The notes under the pieces: generated by a model
What the model was told of the DNA's origin: nothing
Databases searched by the model: none
Seen by the model: only the letters and a program-made list of their open reading frames with translations
Assembly (NCBI GenBank): GCA_964613945.1
Contig: CAZTJC010000003.1
Location: 1-64,000, forward strand
From: JAVVHH01 sp964613945
GTDB taxonomy: Bacteria > Pseudomonadota > Alphaproteobacteria > Acetobacterales > Acetobacteraceae
DNA length: 64,000 nt
Direction of reading: 5' to 3'
Made by a program: the position numbers and the translations under genes
Shown here: piece by piece, positions 16,459 through 25,509 of the stretch
Layout of the letters: every line of letters begins with the position of its first letter
How positions within the stretch are numbered: position 1 is the first letter of the stretch

Positions 16459-17447
16459 CGTGACGCCTCCTTGGATGGTGTCGGCCCGGCCTGGGGCGTC
16501 GCCGCGTTGACCGTCGCGCCACCGCGGATGAAGGCGACGAGTTGGTTCATCTCGTCTTCCTTGATGATGCCCTTGTAGGTCGGCATGACCTGCTTGTAGC
16601 CGGCGAGCTTGTTGGCATCCGGGTTGAGGATCTTCTCGCGGATGAACGCGTCATCGGCGACGACCGTGCCGCCCTTTTCCAGCGGCACCGGCGCCCCCGC
16701 CAGCCCGGCCAGCGTCGGCGCCCGCGCTGTGTCCTTGCTTTCATGGCACCCGCTACAGCCGAGTTGCGCGAAAAGACGCTGGCCCGAGGCCTCCAAGCTG
16801 ATCGAGCTACCCGCCTTGGTGAGCCATTCGGCGTAGTCGACCGGCGTCATGATGGTCAGCAGCCCGCCCATCACCGAATGATCGGTGCCGCAGAACTCGC
16901 TGCACAGGATGCGGTACGTGCCCGGGCGGTCCGCGTTGAACCAGAACTGCGTGTAGCGGCCCGGCAGCGTCTCCATCTGGATGCGCAGCGCGGGGATGTA
17001 GAGCGAGTGGATCACGTCCTGGCTGATCATGTTGATCAGGATCGGCTCGCCGGTCGGGACGTGCAGGTCGTTGATCTCCGCCTGGCCGCCGGGATGCTGG
17101 AACTTCCACATCCACTGTCGCCCGATCGCCTCGATGCGCATGGCATTAGGCGGCGGGTTCTTGTGGACGATGAACATCTTCGCGCCCCAGGCGAAGAAGA
17201 TCAGCGTCAGCACGAACGGGATCAGCATCCAGCCGATCTCGAGCGTGCGGTCGCGGTCCTCGCGATACTTGCGGTTGACCTGCTTGCCGTCGCGGTAGCG
17301 GAAGGCGAACACGGTAATACCGACGAAGATCGGCACCACCAGCACCAGCGTCAGTATGGTGAAAAGCCAGATTAGATGATCCGTCTCCGCCGCTGATGCG
17401 GAGGCCGATGCCGGCCAGATCGACAGGGCGAGCGATGAAGGCTTCAT
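16455..17447 (-). CDS. ctaC: Cytochrome c oxidase subunit II fused to cytochrome c (caa3 type)
   Basis: 330 residues. Seen: two N-terminal membrane helices (about 27-50 and 72-90), the aromatic GRQWMWKFQ patch, then the CuA site with H147 (VIHSLY) and C182-S-E-F-C186-x3-H190-x2-M193. After a short linker comes a class I cytochrome c domain, heme motif C231-S-G-C-H235 with the likely axial M288 in QVMPTYKG. This fusion defines caa3 oxidases and lets the enzyme take electrons directly from its own heme. No long cleavable signal is obvious. The ATG is 10 bases downstream of the small membrane-protein gene. Confidence 0.95.
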   Translation of the reverse strand: MKPSSLALSIWPASASASAAETDHLIWLFTILTLVLVVPIFVGITVFAFRYRDGKQVNRKYREDRDRTLEIGWMLIPFVLTLIFFAWGAKMFIVHKNPPPNAMRIEAIGRQWMWKFQHPGGQAEINDLHVPTGEPILINMISQDVIHSLYIPALRIQMETLPGRYTQFWFNADRPGTYRILCSEFCGTDHSVMGGLLTIMTPVDYAEWLTKAGSSISLEASGQRLFAQLGCSGCHESKDTARAPTLAGLAGAPVPLEKGGTVVADDAFIREKILNPDANKLAGYKQVMPTYKGIIKEDEMNQLVAFIRGGATVNAATPQAGPTPSKEASR

Positions 17448-17457
17448 GCCGAAAAAC

Positions 17458-18006
17458 TCATGGTGGGGGCGCCAGTGGCTGCCCGACCGTCAAGGCCATG
17501 GCGCGCTCGATCGGAATGCGCGCCCGGGTACGGCCGTCATCGACATAGGCGTAACCGTCCAGCATGGCATCCGCGCGGGCCCGCAAGCCGGCGAGTTCGG
17601 CAACGGGGTCACGCTGCAGATTGGGCTTGGGCGGCGTGATCGCCGTGGTCTGCACCTCCGTCAGCGCCGGCAGGTTGTCGCGCTGGACCTGGCTGATCCA
17701 GTAGCGCAGCCCGATCATGGCGAAGACCATGCAGAATGCCACGGAACCGAGCAGCAGGAACAGCTTGGCCATGAGGCCACCGCGCATGTCGCGGGTCTCG
17801 TGGCCGGCCTCGCGCGCGGTTGGGCTGGCAGGAACGCCGGGTCGCCCGCGGGCACTGGCCTCGTCGTAGCGGGCGCCGACCAAGGCGCGTATCTGGGCGA
17901 AATGGCTGCGGCGGAACCACAGCGTCGCTGCGCCTAACGCCGCCGCCGCACTGGCGACCCAGACAGCCCGGCCTCCACTTGCAGCGCGGCGCTCACGCGA
18001 CTTCAT
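17458..18006 (-). CDS. Small membrane protein of the Act/caa3 operon, unknown function
   Basis: 182 residues, family not recognised. Seen: a basic N-terminus, a hydrophobic stretch near residues 15-32 (AVWVASAAAALGAATLWF), a charged linker, then a clear membrane helix around 80-103 (AKLFLLLGSVAFCMVFAMIGLRYW) and a soluble C-terminal domain ending QPLAPPP. No cysteine-heme motif. The ATG at 18006 overlaps actF by 14 bases and the stop is 10 bases before ctaC, so it is embedded between complex III and the oxidase. It could be an ActG equivalent or an assembly/linker subunit of a supercomplex (inference). Confidence 0.65.
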   Translation of the reverse strand: MKSRERRAASGGRAVWVASAAAALGAATLWFRRSHFAQIRALVGARYDEASARGRPGVPASPTAREAGHETRDMRGGLMAKLFLLLGSVAFCMVFAMIGLRYWISQVQRDNLPALTEVQTTAITPPKPNLQRDPVAELAGLRARADAMLDGYAYVDDGRTRARIPIERAMALTVGQPLAPPP

Positions 18007-19000
18007 GACGATCTCCCTCCGGCAACAGCAGGAGCAGCGCACCGGTCACCAAGCCACCGACACCGACGAGGGCAGCCACGTCGGCCAGGGTCAGTGTCAG
18101 GCCACCGCGGTAGGCGGGGATGACGAATAGCAAGGTTACCACCAGCGCGGCGAGCACGATCATGGCAGCCAACGTCGCCATCACGACCGGAATGCGGCCG
18201 AACATGGATGGTAGCAGCGCCATCGCGGCCAACGCGGCAATGGCGGCGAACGCGATGCCGGCGGTGCCGATCCCGTTGAGGCGATCGAGATACCATCCCG
18301 CTTCCGCCGGAAGATTCGCGGACCACACGACCAGGAACTGGATGAACTGCAGAAAGAACCAGCCGCTCACGAGCAATCCCAGTAACAGGCCCACACCCCC
18401 GGGCAGCCGCTCGGACGGCCTGCTGCCGACCGCAACCACCAGGCCCGCCAACGACCCGGCCAGCGCCATCTGCCCGGCGATCAGCAATAGCCCCGCCAAC
18501 GAGGACCCGAGCGCCGGTTGCGGCGCCAGCACCACATCGACCGCCAGCAGCGTCACCAACACCAGCGTCGCCAGCAATCCGGCCACGGCGATCGCCCGGC
18601 GCGGACGGCCCGGACGGGTCCAGAACAGGATCGCCATGAGCGACAGGATGATCAGAGCGGCACCATCGCGCAGCGCCAGCGTGCCGGGCGCAGTCCACCA
18701 GGCCGGCAGCGCACCGGGCAGGTTCGGCCGGGCGAACAGGCCGGACAATTCGCCGAGCATCGGCAGCGCCAGCACGGTCCCCAATGGCAGCAGCGGCAGC
18801 ATCGCGCGCAAGACCGGCAGCAACGGCGACGCCGTCGCGGCGCTCGCCTCCATCGCCATCACGATCGGCAGCGCCCCCATCGGCACCCCGATCCAGAACA
18901 GCCAGGCGGCGAAATAGGCCGGCATGGCACCCAGCACCAGCCAGCACAACAGCGCGCCGACTAGGCCGACGGCGAGGAGTCCTTGAGCCGGCCGGGTCAT
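17993..19000 (-). CDS. actF: Alternative complex III subunit ActF (NrfD-like membrane subunit)
   Basis: 335 residues, almost entirely hydrophobic, with about ten predicted helices. ActF and ActC are the two NrfD/PsrC-like quinol-binding membrane subunits of alternative complex III; ActF is the shorter. Seen: the order actA-B-C-D-E-F on the minus strand and the 4-base overlap with actE support this call more than any single motif, because the family has few invariant residues. The C-terminus LLLLPEGDRHEVA overlaps the next gene. Probably translocates or at least channels protons during quinol oxidation. Confidence 0.82.
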   Translation of the reverse strand: MTRPAQGLLAVGLVGALLCWLVLGAMPAYFAAWLFWIGVPMGALPIVMAMEASAATASPLLPVLRAMLPLLPLGTVLALPMLGELSGLFARPNLPGALPAWWTAPGTLALRDGAALIILSLMAILFWTRPGRPRRAIAVAGLLATLVLVTLLAVDVVLAPQPALGSSLAGLLLIAGQMALAGSLAGLVVAVGSRPSERLPGGVGLLLGLLVSGWFFLQFIQFLVVWSANLPAEAGWYLDRLNGIGTAGIAFAAIAALAAMALLPSMFGRIPVVMATLAAMIVLAALVVTLLFVIPAYRGGLTLTLADVAALVGVGGLVTGALLLLLPEGDRHEVA

Positions 19001-19527
19001 TGCGCCGCGTCCACTTGGGCCTGAAGCTCCGCCGGCAGGCTGGCCACGGCGGTGTTCTGGCTCCGCTGCAGCGCGCGGATGTAAGCGATGATGGCCCAGC
19101 GGTCGGCAGGTTCGACGCGGGTGTCGAAGCTGTACATCGCGCCGTAGCCCTTGGTGATCGCGTCGTAGAACACTTTGTTATCGGCCGTGCGCAGCGCCCC
19201 TTCCACGAATGACGGTGGATGCGGGAAGCCGCGCTGGACGATCATGCCCTCACCATTGCCGACCCGGCCATGGCACGGCGTGCAGAAGATCTCGAACCGC
19301 TCATGCCCCCGCTCCAGCAACGCGGCGGTGATCACCTTTGGTGCCGGAACCTCGGCCTGATACGGCACGCGCGCCACCGTGCCCTCCGGCGGATGACGCA
19401 TCGCGGTGCCATTGGCGAAGAAGCGGTTGCTGTTCCAGTTGCGGTAGTACTTCTGGACATACATGTCCGCTTTCTCGCAGCCGGGCAGCAGCGCCAGCAG
19501 GCCGAGCAGGAGTAGGGCCGGCCTCAT
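18997..19527 (-). CDS. actE: Alternative complex III subunit ActE, monoheme cytochrome c lipoprotein
   Basis: 176 residues. Seen: a signal peptide ending in the lipobox LLPGC with C17 as the lipidated residue, and one heme motif C82-T-P-C-H86 in EIFCTPCHGRVGNGEG; a methionine in GYGAMYSF is the likely sixth ligand. ActE is the periplasmic monoheme subunit that passes electrons from the ActA/ActB chain towards soluble cytochrome c or the oxidase. Coupled by 4-base overlaps to actD upstream and actF downstream. Confidence 0.9.
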   Translation of the reverse strand: MRPALLLLGLLALLPGCEKADMYVQKYYRNWNSNRFFANGTAMRHPPEGTVARVPYQAEVPAPKVITAALLERGHERFEIFCTPCHGRVGNGEGMIVQRGFPHPPSFVEGALRTADNKVFYDAITKGYGAMYSFDTRVEPADRWAIIAYIRALQRSQNTAVASLPAELQAQVDAAQ

Positions 19528-20081
19528 CGCGGCACCCGATGGATCAGTTGCGGCTGTGTGGCGAGGGCACCAAAGGCAGCCTCGATCCCAGCCAGGTCAA
19601 AGCTCTCGTCACGCGCCTCGATAGCGACAAAGAAGCGGTCGGCGGTGACGCGGCTGAAATTGTGGATGTTGAAGGCGGGGTGGTTGAGCCGCGGCAGCCG
19701 GCTCATGATCAGCATGAGGCTGTAGACCACCACCGCCGCGAGCAGGCCGCCAAAGGAGAGGCTCGGCACGATAAAGGCCGGCCACGAGAACAAGGGCCGA
19801 CCACCGATCTCGAACCGGTAACCCCAGATGGTCGCGTAGGTGCACATGCCGAACATCGCCAGTGCCCCGATCACCGCGGCGATCAGGGCGAATGGATAGA
19901 CCGGGCGCATGGGCAGGCCGAGCGCCTCGGAAGCACCCTCGACCGGCACAGGCGAGAAGGCTTCGAGGCGGCCGAACTTGCATGGATACAGCGACTGGAT
20001 CGCCGACAGCATCGCCTCCGGCGTGTCGAACTCGGCCGACACGCCCCAGAGCGGCGCGCCGGATGCATGTTTCTCAACCAT
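19524..20081 (-). CDS. actD: Alternative complex III subunit ActD (DUF3341 membrane protein)
   Basis: 185 residues. Seen: an N-terminal cytoplasmic-type segment with the family's GVSAEFDTPEAMLSAI, then two membrane helices (about residues 62-85 and 98-122) and a C-terminal domain beginning HPAFNIHNFSRVTADRFFV. DUF3341 proteins are the ActD subunit of alternative complex III and contact ActB/ActC. No cofactor motifs. The gene overlaps the end of actC by 8 bases and the start of actE by 4. Confidence 0.9.
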   Translation of the reverse strand: MVEKHASGAPLWGVSAEFDTPEAMLSAIQSLYPCKFGRLEAFSPVPVEGASEALGLPMRPVYPFALIAAVIGALAMFGMCTYATIWGYRFEIGGRPLFSWPAFIVPSLSFGGLLAAVVVYSLMLIMSRLPRLNHPAFNIHNFSRVTADRFFVAIEARDESFDLAGIEAAFGALATQPQLIHRVPR

Positions 20082-21635
20082 TGCGGCGCACCGGCAATGT
20101 CGGCGTCAGCCAGCGCAGATTCACCACCGAGATCGCCGGGATGTATCGCAGCATCAATAGGAACAAGAACAGGAACAGCCCCGCCGTGCCGACAAAGGTC
20201 GCCATGCCGACGGCCGAGATCGCGTAGGGATGCGAAGCCGACGGCAGGAAGTCGTGCTGCAGGGTGATGACGATCAGCATGAAGTGGTCGCACCAGCCGC
20301 CGAACGCGACCAGGATCCCGACCAGGCCGACGATCCAGCTCGTGCGGCGGAACAGCGGTATCCAGAACAACTGCGTCGGCGCGATGGAGAGCAGGATGCT
20401 GCCCCAGGTGGCCCAGGCGTGATCGCCATGGAAGCGCCGGGTCAGGACGCCTTGGTCGAAGTCGGGGCCGAACAGCGCGGTCCCGCCGAAGGAACAGACG
20501 TCGCAGTAGAAGAACATCAGCGACAGCGCGAGCATGAGCCAGGCCAGCAGGTCGAAGTGCCGCGGCATGATCAGCGGCTTGTAGGGCAGCACGAAGCGCA
20601 CCACGGCCAGCAGCGTGGCCGTCACGGCGACGCCGGACAGCAGCGCGCCCACGATGTAGGCGATCGGCAGCATCGGATCGTGCCAGCCGGGCTCAACGGT
20701 GCCGGCGAACATCACGGCAGCGCCGGTCTGGAGGGACAGCACGATGATGAGGCCGATTACGGCGAGCGCGCGATAGGTATGCTCCCACCGGCGCCAATGG
20801 CTGACTGAGCCGCGCCAGCCCAGCGCGGGGATGGCGTAGAGCTGCGCCCTGAGGCGGCGGATGAAATGGCCGGTCTTGCCCTCGCCCGCGATCATCGCCT
20901 CGATCGCCCGGTCGCGCATCGACGCCAGGTCGGGGATCAGGCTGGTGAACCAGAACAGGAAGGCGACGCCGAGGAACGATACGATGTCGATCGCATCCCA
21001 GAATAGCGGGCTGCGCACCTGCGGCCAGAGCAGGAAAGTGTTGGGATAAGGCAGGTTCCAGTAGAAGAACCACGGCCGGCCCAGATGGATGATCGGATAC
21101 AGCCCGGCGGCAACCACGCCCAGCAACGCGATCGTCTCGGCGATGCGGTTCACCGCACCCCGCCATTCCGCGCCGAACAGCAACAGCATGGCGGACACGG
21201 CCAGGCTGCCGGTGGCGACGCCGATCCACCAATCNNNNNNNNNNNNNNNNNNNNNNNNNNNNNNNNNNNNNNNNNNNNNNNNNNNNNNNNNNNNNNNNNN
21301 NNNNNNNNNNNNNNNNNNNNNNNNNNNNNNNNNNGCAACAGCATGGCGGACACGGCCAGGCTGCCGGTGGCGACGCCGATCCACCAATCATAACCAACGA
21401 TGTCGAGCGCCCAGGTAACGGGCACGTTGTTGCCCCAAGCGCCGACACCTTCGTACAGCAGCCAACCGACACTGACGACGAGCACGCCGACCAACCCTAA
21501 CGCCACCCCGAACGCGATCCACCAGCGCCAGCGCGCCCGATGCTCGAGCGTGGTGTTGGCGATCAGGCGGCCGGCGCTGACCCAGCTCTGGTCAGCGGCG
21601 ATGAGACGGTCGGAAGACCGGACAACCTCGCTCAT
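20074..21635 (-). CDS. actC: Alternative complex III subunit ActC (NrfD family), interrupted by an artificial N gap
   Basis: Main quinol-oxidising NrfD/PsrC-type membrane subunit. The gene reads leftward from the ATG at 21635, enters a 100-N run at 21334 and continues from 21234 to the stop at 20074. The two sides are in different frames as given, but each side of the gap carries the same 55 bases (21335-21389 and 21180-21234). Collapsing one copy plus the Ns removes 155 bases, restores one frame and gives 468 residues, normal for ActC. Seen: about ten helices, IIHLGRPWFFYWNLPYPN and the C-terminal GGWCDHFMLIV. Coupled to actB by a 4-base overlap. Confidence 0.88.
21180..21389. other. 100-N assembly gap flanked by an identical 55-bp sequence
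   Basis: Ns occupy 21235-21334, exactly 100. The 55 bases immediately left (21180-21234) and right (21335-21389) are identical and in the same orientation. A round 100-N spacer between contigs sharing an exact 55-base overlap is what results when a scaffolder fails to merge contig ends cut at a de Bruijn graph node (55 is a common k-mer length). The true sequence probably has one copy and no gap. Confidence 0.9.
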
Positions 21636-24517
21636 CCGGCGTCTCCCACCGTGCCAGCAGTGGCCGGCTTGGCGGCGCGAACGGCGAGGTAGCTTGTGCG
21701 CGGCTTGGCGTTGAGTTCGCCGAGCAGGGCATAGTTACGGTCATCAGCGCGCGCGGCGGACACGGCGGTGGTCTTGTCGGCGATGTCGCCGAAGCTGATC
21801 GCCCGGGTCGGACACGCGCCCTGACAGGCGGTCTGCACGCGTCCATCAGGGATCGGGGTGTTGGATTTATGCGAGTCGATGCGGGCGTTCTCGATCCGCT
21901 GCACGCAGTAGGTACACTTCTCCATGACGCCGCGCGCCCGAACCGTGACCTCCGGGTTGCGCAGCAGTTCGATGGTGGGCGCCGCACCGGCGGAATAGTC
22001 GAGGTAGTTGAAGTGCCGCACCTTGTAGGGGCAGTAGCCCGAGCAGGCGCGGGTGCCGACGCAGCGGTTGTAGACCATCAGGTTGAGGCCCTCGCTGTCA
22101 TGCAGCGTGGCCTCCACCGGACAGCCGACTTCGCAGGGCGCGTTCTCGCAATGCATGCAAGGCACCGGCTGGAACCGGGTTTGCGGCGCCTCGACCGGCC
22201 CTTCGTAATAGCGATCGACGCGCAGCCAATGCATCTCGCGACCGAGCGCCACCTGTTCCTTGCCAACCACAGCGATGTTGTTCTCGCTCTGGCAGGCGAC
22301 AACGCAGGCGCTGCAACCGATGCAGGCATCGAGGTCGATGACCATGCCCCATTGCGGCCCTTCCGGCGGACGCGCCGGCGTGTAGAGCGAGGGCTGGCTC
22401 CAACTCGTGGTCTCGCCCACCGGGGCGGCGCCCTCGTGCTGCACGCGGACGAAGTCGTGCCCTTCCATGGTGTCATGATCTTGCGTGGTCGCGAGCGTGG
22501 TGGTCTGCCCGGTCTTGCTCAGCTTGGCCCCGCCGAGCACCCAGGCGTCGCTACCGCCGCGCAGGGTAGAGGCGTTATAGCCGATCCCGTCGCACAGCAG
22601 GCCCGGGGTGCGGCGACCGTAGCCGAGCGTGGCGCCGACCGTCCCGTCCGCCTGACCCGGCAGCACCCAGACCGGCCCCTCGACGCGACGGCCGCCGATC
22701 TCGAGCGCGGCGACGTCTCCGGTTTTCAGGTCCTCGCGCGCGGCCAGCGCCGGCGACAGCGTCAGCACGTTGTCCCACACCAGCTTGGTCAGCGGCTTCG
22801 GCAGTTCCTGCAGCCAGGCATTATTGGCGCTGTGCCCGCCCCAGATCGTCGAGTCCGGCCGGATGACGACCAGCAATCCCTCGGGCGCCACCGCCGCCTT
22901 TGCCGCGGTCAGCGTCGGCGTCAACGGAGGCAGCGCGCTATTCGGCACCACCCCATCGCGCAACATCGCCTCCCAAACCGGCGCAAAAGCGGCATCTTCG
23001 GTACTGCCTTGGTAATGGCTGTGCAGCAGATCGCGGGCGTCGCGCGGCGAATCGTCGGCGAACAGCGACACGATCTCACTCGGCGTGCGGCCCTCGTAGA
23101 GTGGCGTGATCGTGGGTTGGCCCAGCGTAACCGTTCCATCGGCCGCACGGGCGTCGCTCCACGCTTCCAGCGGGTGCTGCAGCGGCAAGTGCCAGTCGCA
23201 GCGCAACGCGGTCTCGTCGACGAACAGCCCGGCGTGAATCCGCAACTTCACCTGCGCGAGCGCGTCGGTGAAACCGAGATCGCCGGGTGCGTCATAGACC
23301 GGGTTCACGTCGAGCATCAGCAGCGTGTCGACGCTGCCGCCCCGCATGGCCTCGACCAGGTCGCCGATCGGTCTGCCGTTGCCGACCACCGGCGCGGTAT
23401 GGAACACGGTGGTGCCGGTATTGCCGAGCGCGGCGTTCAGGCGATGCACCGCTTCGACCAAGGCCGGCGCGGCGTAAGCACCGGTCACCACCAGACTGGC
23501 GCCGCGATTCTGCCGCAATGCGGCGGCGGCGGCGGCACGCCACAGCCCAAGCGGGCTTGCATCGGCCGGCGCATCGTCGAGCAGCGACGTCGCCAGCGCC
23601 AGCAACTCGGCTGGCGTGGCGACCAGCGGATGATCGGCCTTGGCGGCGGTGAGCGACGGGATCGAGGCGGCAGCGTGCAGCGCCAGCAACGGGCCGGTGG
23701 CGGCGCTGGCGCGGCGGGCGGCAACCCAGTCATGGGCGAGGCCGGCCTGGTCGGGCCCGCCATCGAGGAAGTCGCCGTCCAGCGAGACGATCACGCGCGC
23801 GGCGTCGAAGCGATACCGGGTCTCGACGGGTTGCCCGAAGGCGGCGACCGCGCCGGCATAGCGATGCAGGCCGCCGGTGGCCGAGTGGGTGTACCAGACC
23901 GCGTCCGGCATCATGCTGCGCATGGCCGCGAATTGAGCCAGGAAACTGGGCGAGGTCAGCGGCCCCGTCACGATGTGCAGCCCGGCACCGCCGCGATGGC
24001 GCAGGTCGGCCAACTTGCCCGCGAACTGGCTACGGAAGGCCTGCCAGGAGGACGGCTTGCTCAGATACCGGACCGCTTGCGACCGCAACGGGTCGTAGAG
24101 ATCGAGTACGCTGCCCTGTGCCCAGATGTCGGTGCCGCCACGGCTCCAGGGGTGATCGGGGTTCCCTTCGACCTTCAGCGGGCGGCCGTTGCGGGTAGTG
24201 ACGACGATGCCGTTGGCCAGACCGTCCTGAACCGAGAGGGTGGCGTAATCGACGCGGGCGCCGGGCTGGATGCGCAGCGGATTGCGGACGTAAGGCACTT
24301 CCTGCGCGCGCGCATCCGGCCCGTCGTCACAGCCGGCGAGCCCGGCCATGGAGAGCGAGGCCGCCATGAGGCGCAGGAACTGCCGGCGGTCCGGCCCGGT
24401 GCACAAATCGGTGACGGCTGGGAACTCACGCTCGACGAAGCGGCGGAACTCCGGCGTGTCGGCCTGATGCTCGGCGCTCAGCCATTGTTTCGGGCGCCGG
24501 AAATTCGAAACGTCCAT
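21632..24517 (-). CDS. actB: Alternative complex III subunit ActB (molybdopterin-like domain fused to Fe-S domain)
   Basis: 961 residues. Seen: an N-terminal Tat-like region DRRQFLRLMAASLSMAGLAGC, then a molybdopterin-oxidoreductase-like domain (about residues 80-680) as in ActB1, which in the family lacks the Mo cofactor, and a C-terminal ferredoxin-like domain (ActB2) with CIGCSACVVACQ, CMHCENAPCEVGC, CVGTRACSGYC and CTYC..CQGAC, enough ligands for one [3Fe-4S] and three [4Fe-4S] clusters. It carries electrons from quinol to the hemes. ATG at 24517 shares a base with the actA TGA; the frame is open upstream over actA, but that is shadow. Confidence 0.92.
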   Translation of the reverse strand: MDVSNFRRPKQWLSAEHQADTPEFRRFVEREFPAVTDLCTGPDRRQFLRLMAASLSMAGLAGCDDGPDARAQEVPYVRNPLRIQPGARVDYATLSVQDGLANGIVVTTRNGRPLKVEGNPDHPWSRGGTDIWAQGSVLDLYDPLRSQAVRYLSKPSSWQAFRSQFAGKLADLRHRGGAGLHIVTGPLTSPSFLAQFAAMRSMMPDAVWYTHSATGGLHRYAGAVAAFGQPVETRYRFDAARVIVSLDGDFLDGGPDQAGLAHDWVAARRASAATGPLLALHAAASIPSLTAAKADHPLVATPAELLALATSLLDDAPADASPLGLWRAAAAAALRQNRGASLVVTGAYAAPALVEAVHRLNAALGNTGTTVFHTAPVVGNGRPIGDLVEAMRGGSVDTLLMLDVNPVYDAPGDLGFTDALAQVKLRIHAGLFVDETALRCDWHLPLQHPLEAWSDARAADGTVTLGQPTITPLYEGRTPSEIVSLFADDSPRDARDLLHSHYQGSTEDAAFAPVWEAMLRDGVVPNSALPPLTPTLTAAKAAVAPEGLLVVIRPDSTIWGGHSANNAWLQELPKPLTKLVWDNVLTLSPALAAREDLKTGDVAALEIGGRRVEGPVWVLPGQADGTVGATLGYGRRTPGLLCDGIGYNASTLRGGSDAWVLGGAKLSKTGQTTTLATTQDHDTMEGHDFVRVQHEGAAPVGETTSWSQPSLYTPARPPEGPQWGMVIDLDACIGCSACVVACQSENNIAVVGKEQVALGREMHWLRVDRYYEGPVEAPQTRFQPVPCMHCENAPCEVGCPVEATLHDSEGLNLMVYNRCVGTRACSGYCPYKVRHFNYLDYSAGAAPTIELLRNPEVTVRARGVMEKCTYCVQRIENARIDSHKSNTPIPDGRVQTACQGACPTRAISFGDIADKTTAVSAARADDRNYALLGELNAKPRTSYLAVRAAKPATAGTVGDAG

Positions 24518-25215
24518 CAACGGTGGCAGATCGAGCAGTCGGTGAGCTGCTGCGGCCCAAGGATGTGGTTCTGCTTGACCAGCGCCGGGCCAAGCGTCGC
24601 CTGGTCGGCGGGGGGTTGCCACTGCATGTTCCAGACTTCCTTTTCCGGGCGGACGAACTTCTCCGGGGCGCGATGGCAGGTCAGGCAGAATTCCATGCGA
24701 AAGGACTGCGCGGCGTAAGTGAGTTGCATCTCGTTGACCGCGCCGTGGCAGGACGAACAGCCGACACCCTTGGTGATGTGGATCGAGTGATTGAAGTAAA
24801 CGTAATCCGGGAGCCGGTTCACGCGGGTCCAGTGCAGCGGATCGTCGTTGGCCAGGCTGTCGCGCACCGGGGCAAGCATTGAGGCGCCGGTCCAGATCTC
24901 GGAATGACACGTCATGCACGTATGCGTCGGCGGCAGCCCGGCGGTAGCCTGCTGCTCCACCTGCTCGTGGCAGTTGCGGCAGTCCAGGCCGAGTTCGCCC
25001 GAATGGTGCTTGTGACTGAACGGCACGGGCTGGGCCGGCGCGACGCCAACGGAGCCGACCAGGCCGCCAAACGACCAGGTCAGCACAAGGACCCCGCCGC
25101 CGACGATCAGCAGAACGATGGACCAGAGAACGAGACGCATGACCGCGTCCGCACCCGGTGCGAAAAGCTGGCGTCCCCTACCGCTCACGGCATTCGGCGT
25201 CGTGTCGCTCGGCAT
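24517..25215 (-). CDS. actA: Alternative complex III subunit ActA, pentaheme cytochrome c
   Basis: 232 residues. Seen: an N-terminal membrane anchor (LVLWSIVLLIVGGGVLVLTW) and five CxxCH heme motifs: CRNCH, CMTCH, CSSCH, CLTCH and CSICH at the extreme C-terminus. Five hemes, single anchor and first position in the operon are the ActA pattern. ATG at 25215 is preferred; a GTG five codons upstream is possible. The promoter must lie within 25216-25509, which is AT-rich between about 25320 and 25420, but I could not identify convincing -35/-10 boxes. Confidence 0.93.
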   Translation of the reverse strand: MPSDTTPNAVSGRGRQLFAPGADAVMRLVLWSIVLLIVGGGVLVLTWSFGGLVGSVGVAPAQPVPFSHKHHSGELGLDCRNCHEQVEQQATAGLPPTHTCMTCHSEIWTGASMLAPVRDSLANDDPLHWTRVNRLPDYVYFNHSIHITKGVGCSSCHGAVNEMQLTYAAQSFRMEFCLTCHRAPEKFVRPEKEVWNMQWQPPADQATLGPALVKQNHILGPQQLTDCSICHR

Positions 25216-25379
25216 CAGACCAGGCCCCACGGCATGCGCGGGTAAGGATCAATCATGTGCATTATCTCAGGACAAGATGACTGACAGAGAAGGCCACGGC
25301 AACAACACAGTGTCGTGGAGCACCGATACTCAATCAATTGTAATAAGATTGGGTAAGTACCGAAAATAATAGAAGCGGG

Positions 25380-25395
25380 TCACTCTTTGGAGTGA
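25380..25395. repeat. Small hairpin in the act promoter region
   Basis: TCACTC (25380-25385) and GAGTGA (25390-25395) pair perfectly around TTTG. It lies in the AT-rich centre of the 294-base spacer between actA and the nitroreductase gene, both leftward. It may be an operator half-site or chance. The rest of this spacer shows no gene. Confidence 0.3.
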
Positions 25396-25472
25396 AATCA
25401 AAATCCGCTAGTGGCAATCGCATAGACATTAACGCGATGTGCTGTCCCTGACACACCATCGTCGTCGCCTTT

Positions 25473-25496
25473 GGGCTCCGGACGACGCCGGAGCCC
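25473..25496 (-). terminator. GC-rich hairpin after the nitroreductase gene
   Basis: GGGCTCCGG (25473-25481) and CCGGAGCCC (25488-25496) form a perfect 9-bp stem with a 6-base loop, 13 bases past the nitroreductase stop. On the minus strand the stem is followed by AAAGG rather than a T-run, so it is an incomplete intrinsic terminator, though placement suits one. Confidence 0.5.
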
Positions 25497-25509
25497 ATGG
25501 TCGGGTGTT

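Noticed and set aside
20074..21635. Apparent frameshift plus 55-bp direct repeat in actC
   Set aside because: Explained by an artificial 100-N gap between overlapping contig ends; collapsing the overlap restores the frame, so it is neither a pseudogene nor a repeat element.
24518..24919. N-terminal extension of actB reaching back over actA (1095-codon frame)
   Set aside because: The extension lies within actA in another frame, is Arg-rich and non-conserved; the ATG at 24517 sits right at the actA stop and precedes the ActB N-terminus.
25216..25509. Small gene or sRNA in the AT-rich spacer before actA
   Set aside because: Short open frames here lack ribosome binding sites and recognisable sequence; only two hairpins stand out.
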